Below are positions 22,901 to 32,826 of a stretch of DNA of 64,000 nucleotides, one piece after another. The stretch is from Halichondria panicea (lineage: Eukaryota > Porifera > Demospongiae > Suberitida > Halichondriidae), in the NCBI RefSeq assembly GCF_963675165.1, contig NC_087392.1:2991001-3055000 (forward strand). The letters run 5' to 3'. The position numbers and the translations under genes are program-made. Below the pieces are notes generated by a model that ran no database searches, was not told the DNA's origin, and worked only from the letters and a program-made list of their open reading frames with translations. How positions within the stretch are numbered: position 1 is the stretch's first letter; each line of letters opens with the position of its first letter.

Positions 22901-25900
22901 CTCACATAAGGTATATACATGCATTGATGTTCACAGGTTATTATTGGCACTATAATATTTAAAGTTGAACTCTCACAAATTCTATGTTGCCAACAGATCT
23001 GCATTTTGGCTGAAAGATGGCCGTTGGAGGCAATGGGAGGCACATGATTGCGTCAATTTAGGTACAATTATGCAAATTATAGCCTAAATGGTAGAACCAA
23101 AATTATTAACATCTGACGGTTGTTGTGCAGATTCTGTGCATAATGATGGAGAGAGGCACATCCCGTACTTAATGATCTTCCCTGACTCTACTATTAGCAA
23201 GATGAGGGCGTGGGCTAGCTTTCAACTTGATAATGGCATGATACAAGAACAACTGCGATGTGGTTGTCAGTCGTTACCCATTTTACCTATTGTAAGTGAT
23301 TTTCACCTGTAGACAAAATATTATATTTTTTGTTTGTTCTTTACACATCAGGAAGTGGAGTTTGGCTGTGGACGTGCAATGTCTGATGTGTCCTCTATGT
23401 TCATTGTCTATTTGCTTGAGATTCTGCAGTGGCATCCTGGCCCTACGTCTAACCAGGTTCGTTTGTGAGAGACCGAAGTACTAATTACCCTCGGCACGTG
23501 GGCAGTCACAGGTATAGTAGTCGTTTGGTCTGTTGTGACATCTGAGTCTGCTTACCTAGATTTCATAGCGCTGCGTTACAGCACGGACAGCTTTCACACA
23601 AAAATTAGTTTTATAATAGTTGCAAGTTTTGATGTTAAACCTTAATTTAAGCTAAGAAGCTTGAACTTACACGTTGGCTGCATGGCTAGCTTGCTACAAG
23701 CAACCTTTATTCTAGGTATGTATTTACAGTTGAAGTGATCTCGTCGTACCAGAACAGGGTCATTAAAATAGAAAGCAAGAATTATGATTGTGGTTGCTAG
23801 CCCTAGAAACATACCACCACAGGAGCCATATTTCTAAGACTCCAGTCCTCTTTGCTGTGTCCTAGTCCACAATGCATGTCTCATACACAGCATGCCTCTA
23901 GGCTAGCTCCTGTTACTTGCTGCTTAGCACCAACATTTATTATATAACACTCTTTTGGTTGCTATACACCTGTAGATTTCGTTATTCGTGTCAACAGCCG
24001 AGGGTTAGCACTTCAGATCTCTAGTGAAGTGCTCTAGGTACTTCATACTTGTACACTCAAATCAAGGCTATACTATTCGAAGCACATGTATCATCACATC
24101 CACAATATTTGTCGCACATCATATTACATACATTGCACTTGCCCACTACGCTTATCATGTGTACACAACATGACTGATGTATTTCTATATGCGAGTTAAC
24201 CATACTGTAGAAACTGGATTATTAGCGTATGCGCAATGGGATATAAGTAGGGCTCTATGCGCTTATATTCGAGGGTGCACTTATAATGCAAGCTCCACCC
24301 AGAAACCGGATGTCCCTGTGATGAGTGATGACTACACTACGAGTCCTTCGAGATAGATTGCACCAGCTGTATAGCTACCGTGCACTGTACAAGCTAGCTA
24401 ACTAATTTCACCCACATTAGAATAGCGCTAAAATTTGTGTTACACGTGGTAGACTACATGTGCAGCATTGATGCAACAATCGATGTAATGGCGCTCATAA
24501 ACGTTGGCAGTGGAACTTTTGCAGCTCTTTTATAACTCTGGCAACTAAAATAATAGCTGCGCTCTACTGCAATGACAACTGCTAAGTAGATAGCTACTAC
24601 GCTAGAGTATAAACTAAGACTAAAGAGAAATTTCAATGGCCTCCAACTAAGCAAACTAGCCATAACTCGAGAACTAAGCGCTTTAGTTGGCAAACCCATG
24701 AGTCAAGAAAAAGTGGCTAAAAGCCTATTAGAATATCACTTGCACCTGCATTGAACCGGTAGAGCATAATACATTATACACTACGTATACCTCACTGTGC
24801 ATGCGCACGCGCCGAGGCATAATAAGCGCTAACAATCCAGTTTCTACTGTACTGTAACTCACGGTACATTTAGGTGGTCAAGGAACTATGGCCGAATGCC
24901 AAGAGAGCTGCACAATGGCACTTGGACGTAAGCAAAAAAGTAGGCATGCCACAGTATCTAGTCAGTACATACGATGTGCTGGGACTTCGTTCTTATCCAT
25001 ATGCAAGCTACAATGGAGCCTTTCATTTGTTGGCCATGAAAGCAGCAGAAAAACTGGCAGTGTGGATGAGTAAGTGTGTATCGCTTTATTGCTCATTGTG
25101 GTTAATCAAAGGATTGTACTACTGTTTAAGTATTATTTAGAACACACCTAGCCAAGATTAAGTGTTTTAATCTGGTTAACGTAGTGCTCGAGGCGCAGCC
25201 GAGTGCATTACGTAACCGAGAGGCCATCCGAGTGCACCAGCATTAAAACACGTGACTTGGCTAGGTGTGTTCTAAAGGATTTAGTGCTGTCACGTGAGCT
25301 CTAGCCTCGTGGCAGCTAGATCTAGCTACATTTTAAATCAGTTGCTGGTGGCTAGCTAGCTAGCTAGACGTAATAGCAAGTTTTAGTAGGTTTGTAGATC
25401 CAGTAACTGATGCAAAGGAGAAGGAGATACGATCTAAAGCTATCTGGACTGACTGGGCATGTTCTCGACTTATTTCTCCTGCTGACCAACAGTCCCGTCC
25501 CACTACTGGATATGCCTCCAGTTGATCTGGCGTACTGGATGAGAAACTTTGTGCGCAAACTATATGGCAATGAGTATCTAGTTTGCTCTTTTGGAACGCT
25601 ATGATATTCGAAGCACCTTTGATGAAACGATTATATGGATCTGGCTTAGGTACAGGTACGTACATCTTCGAAGCAAGCTGAGCCTATTTCTCTAGACGAA
25701 AAAGTGATGCTGTGGTCAAGCCAGCAATTCGGTGCACATGAAACACGTCGAAACAATAACATTCAACTTTCTAATACTTTTCAGCTTTGCTTGTGTACGT
25801 ATTCAATCTGCTTGTATTATTATTATGATTATGATGACATTCAGATTCAATCTGCTTGTATTATGATTGTTTGATAAAAGTGTGCATTAACAAACCAACT

Positions 25901-28900
25901 TAAAGCACACTTAAGTGTGGATTAAGTTATTTAATCTATGGTCACCTGGCTACTTTCAGATAAGCTGATTGGCTGGAGATCATGTGATCAGCACTAAATA
26001 CAGTTATATAGTACAGGGTAGTATCAATATCACCCAGGATGTGGTCGATAACCTGGAGGATATTGATACTACCCAGGAGGTAGTCCGATTCGAATTCGAT
26101 AAGAAACTGGAGTGCATTGATGTGTGGCGAATGCAGTAGGGTAGGAATTTGTATTGTGTAATCAGCAATAAGTTAGATTACTACATAATGCCCTCGTGCT
26201 GTACTGCTAATACAACTCTTGCCCTCGGGCTCGAGTTGTATTAGCTGTACATCCCTCTTGCATGGTAACCTATACTCGTTGAAAAACTGTTTATTATGCC
26301 TCGAGGCGTAGCCACACGAGGCATACGGTAATTTAGAAGCTGTTAGTTTTCGTCGCATTGCAACCGTTGAGCAGTTACAGCTGGAACAGACACACACACA
26401 GTCAGCTTTTAACTAACAGCTTCTATATGCTTCTAGCCACGTTCTCTTGGATTTGATTCGTTGATTAGCAAACCAAAGCTTCTTTCTAGAGATATGGCTA
26501 GTTTTACTCACAGTGAAGGCTGTTGCTGTCTCTTCAGAATCTTTTATAGCATCATCTGTCCGCACAAACTTTCTATTAACTTATGAGTTAGTCTTGCACT
26601 AAAGCGCTAGCTGTTTGTTAGCTACAAGAGTCAGGAAAGAGCTGCGTGCCCTACACTGTACTACTGCAGCCCCCTTGTGAACTCTGACCTCATTGCAGAA
26701 GATCCATGTCCTTAGTTATAATAAACAGCACTGAGATGAAAAATCCTTTTTAATTGTTTTTGTGCTCATCATACAGTACAGTCAGTGCTATAATTTTTGT
26801 TTGCCCTTCTTTCTTGCAGATGACACTGACTTTGCATTGGAGTGCCATACAGCATTTCTGGTTGGGCAGGACACACTGGATGATATTCTTTGGAACAGCA
26901 CTGGAAAATACTACAATGCTTACAGTACGACGGAGGAAGATTTTGCAGAAGAGCTATTCTTCGAGGACCTTCGGGTCAATCTGTGTGACTATCCAAAGTA
27001 TCACAAGGAGGAGTGGGGGGAGTGTTATGATGGCTCCCCTACCAACCCAGGAGCCATCATGACTGACACCTTCTATGCGCAGGTTACATATGAGTATATA
27101 CATATACAAAGCTACCTTCTAAACCCTTGTAGCCATGTTGACTCGATAGGGTCTTCAGTGACCAAATTACTCTTCCTACATGTCAGTATTACAGTATGTT
27201 TAAATAGAACCAGTAACGGTGACTATGAGCTTTTGTACCAGAGCTTAGCCTGAGATATCCTACATTGAGCTACTCTACTTTTGATTTTAAGCTGAAATGC
27301 GAAAGCACCGCCGGTGCTGATGCCTTGGTGGAGGTGCCAAAGCTACATAACATAATAGCTTTTATTATTATCATGATAAACATTGCGAATTTGCTGCATG
27401 CAAACTCAAAGAGTGGGCAATGATCGACCATGATTGTTGTTAAAAACGATCGATCAAGTCTAAAATTAATAGCTGCATCAGCAGAGCCTTGCAGCTCTCT
27501 TCTCACTCTTGCAGCTACCAATAGGTAGCATTCTAGTGCAGAGCTAACTACTAAGTAGAGTAGCAACATTCGGTGAACAAGTTTTGCTACGCACTCTTCT
27601 GAAAATGCTGCAATGGCATTCTAAGTAAGCAAAACTAGGCATAACTCGAGAACGAAGCATTATTTTGCAAATCCATGAATTAAATCCAAGAAAACATGGC
27701 TAGAAGCCTATAGAAATTCTTACTTGCACTTCATTGATCCTTGAGCAGCTGTAGAAGTCTACACACACAGACACACAAACACACTATCGTATACCTCGCT
27801 TGCGCATGCACACCGAGGCATAAAAAGTACATACTTGCTATCCAGTTCTGCTCTTATCAGGTTGTAGCATATAGATATAAGAAGGGAGAGGGATGGGAAA
27901 CGCTACGTAAATAGCATTGACGATCCGCGTTTCAGTCAATGTTTATTTCCTCCAGCCCATGCTTTTAGCTAGTACTAGGCTATAAACTAGCTACTGACCT
28001 CCATGTATTAGCAATGGCTAGTGGAACAGTCACAACAAGGTAGCAGCAATAGTTAGTGAGACCCCTCCAAGCAGTAAAAAGCAACTTGGACAGGCAAATT
28101 CTTGAGAAGAGCTCTGTCTGTACCGTTGAGTGTTCCAGTCACAAACTTGATAGAGAATTATGGAAATGTAGCAAAGTTCTGTCGTAAATTACTGTGCCGA
28201 TACGATGAACCAACTATCAATGAATACAAAGAGACCTTTACCTACACTCAATCATTGATATAACGTTCTAAATGGGTACACAAAAAGTCTGCTTTTCAAA
28301 ACTAGCTTACTAAGACAAAAATGAACATTACTTACCAACCTAAAGCCAAGTGGCTTTGATTTTACTTGCATACAATGCCCAGCTACTTAAGAAAGAGGGA
28401 ATCATTAATATTTTGGGCGTCACAACCTCTCCTTGTAGAAGGTACACAAAGCCACTAGGTAGAGCCTAAATGTCCCAGTGGGGAGCTGTGAATGATAGTA
28501 ATAACATTTCCCACTCGGTTGGCGGGGTCGAAACGCGGATCAACTTTTGGCATTACACAGAAGTGATTGTGCGCACATGCTCCGTTTCCCATCCCTCTCC
28601 CTTCTTGTATCTATGGTTGTAGTTATTTGAAGCTCAATCCATTGGTTAGGTCCTGGCATACTCACTTGGTATTGGAACGCTTGTCAAGGATGAGAACAAG
28701 CTAAGAAGTCACATGAAGGCTGAGCGAGTCTACAGTCATAGTCCCAGAGGGATGGTTGTAATGACAGGTGAGGTTTGCTTGTCCTACAAAATTGTTGTGA
28801 CATATTCGCGAACCTTTTGCTCCTTTTCGCTAGGTCGGTACACTAAAGTACCTATCCCATGGAGTGACAATGCCATATGGATGATGGGAAACCCTAACTG

Positions 28901-29722
28901 GGCAAGCATCCAGCTGCATCTGGGAGAGGTGAGGCATGAATTTGGGTTGTAATTATAATTTCAATTTCTCGGCTCCAGAACCGTCAATTCCTAGTATTGT
29001 ATATCCCTACCGCAGCTGTTATTTATTTTCAAGATGCACAGAATCATCAACTACAGCTAGATCACCTTTATTTCTCTATGTTTAGGATCGAGACGAGGCT
29101 ATGGATGTGGTTAGGGAGTCATTCGACCAATGGAGGACAAAACTCAATGAGATTTGGAATGTTGCTGGTATCTTGGCCAGTGGAGACTACACTAACTCTG
29201 GAGCCAGTGCCACTACTGATGATACTGAGCTGCCTTATATCACTAGCCACTACGGCTACTACATGTCATCGTGGCACATTATTCTAGGTAGGTACCAGTA
29301 TATACATGTAAATAGAGTCTGCATGGGCTGAATTAACTGTGTACATGTTTACCAAATGGAGCAACCAGTCTTTGTGTAGCATTGAGATTGATTTATTTGC
29401 AGCGCTCTCTGGACAAAATGTTGATGTTAATGAACAGAAGATGACCTTCTCTCCTAAGTTCCCTCTGTGCTGTAGTAGTGAGTGCAAGTCGTACAAACTT
29501 CCTGTAATGCTACCAACGGTTTGGGGCACCCTCAAGCGAGACTCAGGTTTTGACTTGGCCAAAGAAAAATTATTGTACGTACATTACACACTCTCACTGG
29601 AGTATGGTACTGTGGATGTGATGGAGTTGTCTGTTGATGACTGCAAGATGCAAAACGCTGGTGTCACAACTGTGGATGTAGATCACCCAGCCAAGTGGTA
29701 CTGCCCTGTTACGTGCTTGTAG
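13953..29722 (+). CDS. Membrane-anchored GH116 glucosylceramidase-like protein, copy A
   Basis: Eighteen exons: 13953-14035, 18253-18683, 18827-18957, 19038-19122, 19262-19453, 19559-19818, 20458-20562, 20694-20901, 22742-22910, 22997-23061, 23131-23291, 23352-23456, 24874-25069, 26820-27082, 28650-28767, 28834-28928, 29086-29287, 29403-29722 (1062 residues, all phases fit). A 28-residue cytosolic tail precedes a TM anchor ([20 protein letters not shown]), so type II topology is expected. The GBA2-like N domain starts near 170 ([18 protein letters not shown]). A Cys-rich PAN/apple-like insert lies near 345-400 ([15 protein letters not shown]). The catalytic barrel follows. Its TYD Asp near 699 matches the GH116 acid/base, and Glu near 569 (WEAHDC) is my tentative nucleophile. 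The C-terminus has [17 protein letters not shown]. The family hydrolyses beta-glucosides, including glucosylceramide; this protein's substrate is unknown. AATAAA lies at 29781. Confidence 0.85.
14793..15190. mobile_element. MITE with GTTTGCTCATGAAT ends, copy 2
   Basis: Left end TTAAGGTTACGGTAAAGTGT and a complementary right end with TTTATCGTAACGTTAAGG. Inside, a roughly 75-base segment beginning CTGCTCACTATCACTAG is repeated in tandem (about 15048-15117 and 15120-15205). It lies in intron 1 of GH116-A, in a block missing from copy B. Confidence 0.55.
15389..15907. mobile_element. GCCTCGGTGG / GAGGCATAAT MITE, copy 2
   Basis: Same family as 10124-10670. It starts with AAAGCACCGCAGGTGCCTCG and ends with GCGCATGCGCACCGGGGCAT. 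No coding content. It lies in intron 1 of GH116-A. Confidence 0.7.
15908..17224. other. Intron 1 of GH116-A: low-complexity and repeat debris
   Basis: Contains a run of G near 16096-16110 and facing G and C runs near 16259-16285. It also holds the transposon coding relic at about 16395-16455 ([16 protein letters not shown], matching 45-303) and an 84-codon frame at 16885-17139 that starts only with GTG and resembles nothing I know. The whole 14500-17265 stretch is absent from copy B. Confidence 0.4.
17225..17465. mobile_element. 240-base MITE, complete copy
   Basis: Inverted ends of about 36 bases: GACAGGAGCCCATAAATAAG at the left and the complementary CTTATTTATGGGCTCCTGTT at the right. Copy B of the duplication keeps only the interior and right end (about 46780-47000). 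The element is therefore older than the duplication, and copy B suffered a deletion. Confidence 0.75.
18042..18090. repeat. Small hairpin element AGCCTCGATTC...GAATCGAGGCT
   Basis: Arms AGCCTCGATTCCAGGCCG and CGGCCTTGAATCGAGGCT with almost no loop. It is present in copy A, absent at the equivalent place in copy B, and similar to the hairpin at 32442-32496. Probably a tiny foldback element. Confidence 0.6.
21263..21516. mobile_element. Pogo-like MITE in intron 8 of GH116-A
   Basis: Ends CAGTAGAATATCCAGACACC and GGATAATAGGTTCTACTG. The orthologous insertion in copy B is 51407-51646, so it predates the duplication. Confidence 0.6.
21735..22350. mobile_element. Foldback/MITE with AAAGAAAGAGCCTGCAAAGG end
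   Basis: The right end (about 22310-22350) reads AAAGAACAAGAAAAAGAAAG then AGCCTGCAAAGGAGGCTA. The left end near 21805 carries the complementary GCAGGTTCTTTCTTTTGTC. Copy B keeps only the right tip (about 51770-51810), so it lost the rest by deletion. Same family as 45176-45723. Confidence 0.55.
24203..24851. mobile_element. 650-base element with TACTGTAGAAACTGGATT ends
   Basis: The left end TACTGTAGAAACTGGATTAT is complementary to the right end AATCCAGTTTCTACTGTA. It lies in intron 12 of GH116-A, with a counterpart at 53829-54604 in copy B. The interior resembles the GAGGCATAAT MITE family, suggesting one element inserted in another. Confidence 0.65.
25079..26035. mobile_element. Copy-A-specific insertion with Crypton-like coding relic
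   Basis: Copy B goes directly from the exon 13 donor region to sequence matching 26036 onward, so this block is extra in copy A. It has an inverted repeat at 25137-25276 (AGAACACACCTAGCCAAG and its complement). A decayed coding piece lies at 25385-25600: [15 protein letters not shown] in one frame and [20 protein letters not shown] in another. These recall the N-terminal part of DUF3504/Crypton-like proteins. The assignment is from memory and tentative. Confidence 0.4.
27299..27821. mobile_element. GCCTCGGTGG / GAGGCATAAT MITE, copy 3
   Basis: Same family as 10124-10670, in intron 14 of GH116-A. The orthologous copy is 56096-56615 in copy B, so this insertion predates the segmental duplication. 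Confidence 0.75.
27868..28614. mobile_element. 747-base non-autonomous DNA transposon with 8-base TSD
   Basis: The inverted ends share AAGAAGGGAGAGGGATGGGA. An exact 8-base duplication GGTTGTAG flanks it (27860-27867 and 28615-28622). The empty site, with a single GGTTGTAG, is visible in copy B near 56653-56660. An 8-base TSD fits hAT or P-type elements. No transposase is encoded. It inserted in intron 14 of GH116-A after the segmental duplication. Confidence 0.85.
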
Positions 29723-29780
29723 AATATCTACACATAACACTGAACAAATTATAATTATAGTTAGTTTTTTGTGACCCAGT

Positions 29781-29786
29781 AATAAA
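29781..29786 (+). terminator. Poly(A) signal of GH116-A
   Basis: AATAAA lies 59 bases after the stop codon of GH116-A. The equivalent signal of copy B is at 57825-57830, 54 bases after its stop. Confidence 0.6.
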
Positions 29787-31329
29787 AATGTAACTATTAT
29801 TTTATTAACTGTCTGTTTACCACTGGTAAAGATCACTGCAGTATAATAAGTAAGATGTCTAACTGCTACCCACAGCATACAGATCTGGTAGATTTAGCAC
29901 TATAGTATACAGTGCTGTGAGAATGGAGCACCTGTGTGTGCTAACAGGTGCTAGGCATGATTAATTTTACATGAGGTGTCTGTCACTTCTGGAGAAAGGT
30001 TTAATTTGAACCCCGGAGATGATTTTGGTGTGGTATTAACAGGTACTGTGTTTGCTTTAAACTTAAACGACTCAAATAAAAGAAATTACGTTTTTGAATT
30101 TTCATAAAAACATACATGTAACTGATGCAGAATGTGTTGACATTGAATACTCTGTTCATTCTGTAAATAAGAATGTCATAATAATTATTATTTTGCTTGC
30201 GATAGACAGGAATGCGGCAGCCATACTGCAGGAATTCTATACACATATTTGAAAGAGTACAGAGCTCAAATTAATAATCTTCAGAGGAGATTACTTCTTT
30301 CCTTCTTGCTGCTCCTGTGCTTGTCAATGTCCCTGGGGTATGGCCTATAGAATCAAATAGTTCTCTCTCTATACGCATTTTTGATCAACAACTAAACGAA
30401 TATATGTAAAGGACTGTATTGTAAAAAATGGCTCTGGTTTGATGAAGCGAAATGGAACCAATTGGATAGGAAGGGCTAACACTACATATACAATTTTGGC
30501 ACAAAGGTTTTGCCCGTTAGATTACTGCAATAATATTTTTGTAGACATACAGAGTACTGAAAGTACTGATAACCAGTCTGCTTTCAATCACAGTGGTGTT
30601 CTCTGTGGAGGCTGTGCACCTGGTTTCAGTCTGGCTATCGGCAGCTCTAGGTGTATACACTGTTCCAACAACAATGGGATTTCCTTTTTTGTTTTGTTCA
30701 TTGTAGTCGGTGTTGCGTTTGTATTAATTGTTTATCAAGCTACTAGACCTCACCGTTGTTCACGGAACTATAAATGGGTTGATTTTTTATGCAAACATAA
30801 TTAGGATATTTCAGGGAATGTTTTTCCCGAACCTTAACCAAGGGGAGCAGCAAAACATCGTTTACGACATAAGACTTGTCATTGCTTGGATATTAAAATC
30901 TAGATTTTGATATTGAAACTTGCTTTATTGACGTGCTTGATACCTATGGTAAAATACCTGTGTATCTTCGGTTTTTAGCTAAACTCATCCGTACTAATTT
31001 GCAAGCTTTTAGATCAGTATAGTGTTAAATAAGTTTACTAGTGTTCAAGCTTTTGGACCTGTAGTGTTAGCTTGAAGTCCCGCTTTGAGATGGTTGTTGG
31101 ATGCTAAACTCACTTTCTTCGAAAATCCTCATGCTTTTCTTTCTGTTGTGGCATTACTTATATTTCTTTTTTTCTGCTTACCGTACACACTACTACTTTT
31201 TGTTGTTGGCTAGCTGAACTATCTTCCTTTTGATTGTGCTTCTCGTCTATTGGTTAAGTTTAAGCCCACCGCGTACCGTACGATACACACACCATAGATA
31301 CTATAAATTACATGGATATGAAACGCCTC

Positions 31330-32441
31330 TAGATTACAGTGATTCCAGATAGTATCCGGAGTTTTGCTGGGAGGAGGATTGTCTCACAGCTACCAGAAAA
31401 TGAAGAGCTACTGGCAAGCAAAGAATCTGTTGTCACAAGAGTCTACGATTGAAAACTGAAGTGATACCACTATGATTGGCTTTAACTAGGTCTGTAAAGT
31501 AAGTTTTAGTTATGATTGTTCCAGTTAGAGCGTTGTAGCTGATTTGTGGAGCTAAAAATGGCTATATTCACTCTTTTAATAACTTTGTGTTAGTTGATCT
31601 GCTGTTTGAAAAGAATTACTGTGTTTATTTTTTGTGTAGTAGTTAGCCAGTAGGTATAGGTACTGGGTCCACTTACTTCTGACCTTGTGTATGCTTTAAC
31701 TATCTGGTTACAAACAGTTGAAGGTGTTTTCAAGTGTCCTTCTTTGTGTCAGTTGATTTCTTGAACCACATTTGTTGAATGTCTGTACTAAGTTTTATTG
31801 CGTAGAGTAAGGGCATGTTCACCGGGTCCACTAAGTTTTATTAATGCACATGTCTTAGTTTGGCTAAAAAGCAAGTTCAAATGTACTAAAAATTCACGCT
31901 CTCAATGAATTGTTATTGATTATTTATTATTTTTCGATTATGAAATTATAGCTACAGAATTATTTTTCGTTCGTATAATTATTATAGTAGTTACAATGTC
32001 ATACTTGACTGTTTGCTTATGTTTTGCAGCCAGACTATGTATACCTCAGACAATGCCTCGCGAGAAGAAGGAACCATTCATTGACTGGCGAAAGAATGAC
32101 ACGAGAATGTGACGTCCATATGTCTATGTCAAAGCCTCTACTCCACATCAGCTATTATAGCCAAGCATTATCATGATTCATTCATTTCCAATCTATCTAG
32201 ACACATAGTTTTTGTTATTAAATAATAATAATTTGTGCTATATTAAATCCCAGAATGCACATGTAAAGTTATTCTTGTTATTGTCAAGCCTCCATCATCA
32301 TCATTCTCAGTCAGAAATTTTCAAAAGTCATCTGAGACGCTCTCAGAGCTGAAACAACTAGAGACACACTTTCAGTAGCCATTTTTATTTGGAAAAATTT
32401 GTATACTAGACCGTTACATCCGAGGCAATCATCATCCCAGC
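31330..32441 (+). other. Possible captured coding fragments in the palindrome's left arm
   Basis: This stretch has no counterpart in the right arm. Two short open pieces have splice-like borders: 31339-31453 (IPDSIRSFAGRRIVSQLPEN, ending at a stop) and about 32030-32112 (MPREKKEPFIDWRKNDTRM, ending at a stop, after a TTTTGCAG acceptor). I do not recognise either. They may be a captured host-gene fragment or chance frames. Confidence 0.25.
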
Positions 32442-32496
32442 TAGCCTCGATTCAAGGCCGCTTTAGAAGCTGTAAAGCGGACTTGAGTCGAGGCTA
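32442..32496. repeat. Small hairpin element
   Basis: Arms TAGCCTCGATTCAAGGCCGC and GCGGACTTGAGTCGAGGCTA. Same type as 18042-18090; a diverged half is also seen near 39455-39480. Confidence 0.6.
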
Positions 32497-32599
32497 CATC
32501 CCTATGGAACGCCGTTTGCGACAAAATTCAGGCAGAATGTGATAGGCGTGTGCATCCAATATAAAATCGATTTTTTACAGTTGATTTTCGATTTACACG

Positions 32600-32815
32600 T
32601 GTAACTTCGCTAGCTAGACCCCAGGCCTACAAGCTTACTATAGTACCCCAGAGAAGCTCCCACTGAACTCAACACTTCAATAGAATATAGATAACACGAG
32701 ACTGCCCTAAGGCATCACATGATACAGTCATGACGTGGCAGCCCTAAGGCTCACGCCTTACAATTATAGGATTAATAACAGTAACAATAAGTAGTGTCAT
32801 AGTCACATAGTTACA
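32600..32815 (-). repeat. 3' LTR of the gypsy element
   Basis: 216 bases with TGTAAC/GTTACA inverted termini, identical by eye to 38771-38986. It is the 3' LTR because the internal ORF runs on the minus strand. Confidence 0.95.
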
Positions 32816-32826
32816 TCACTCCCTCC

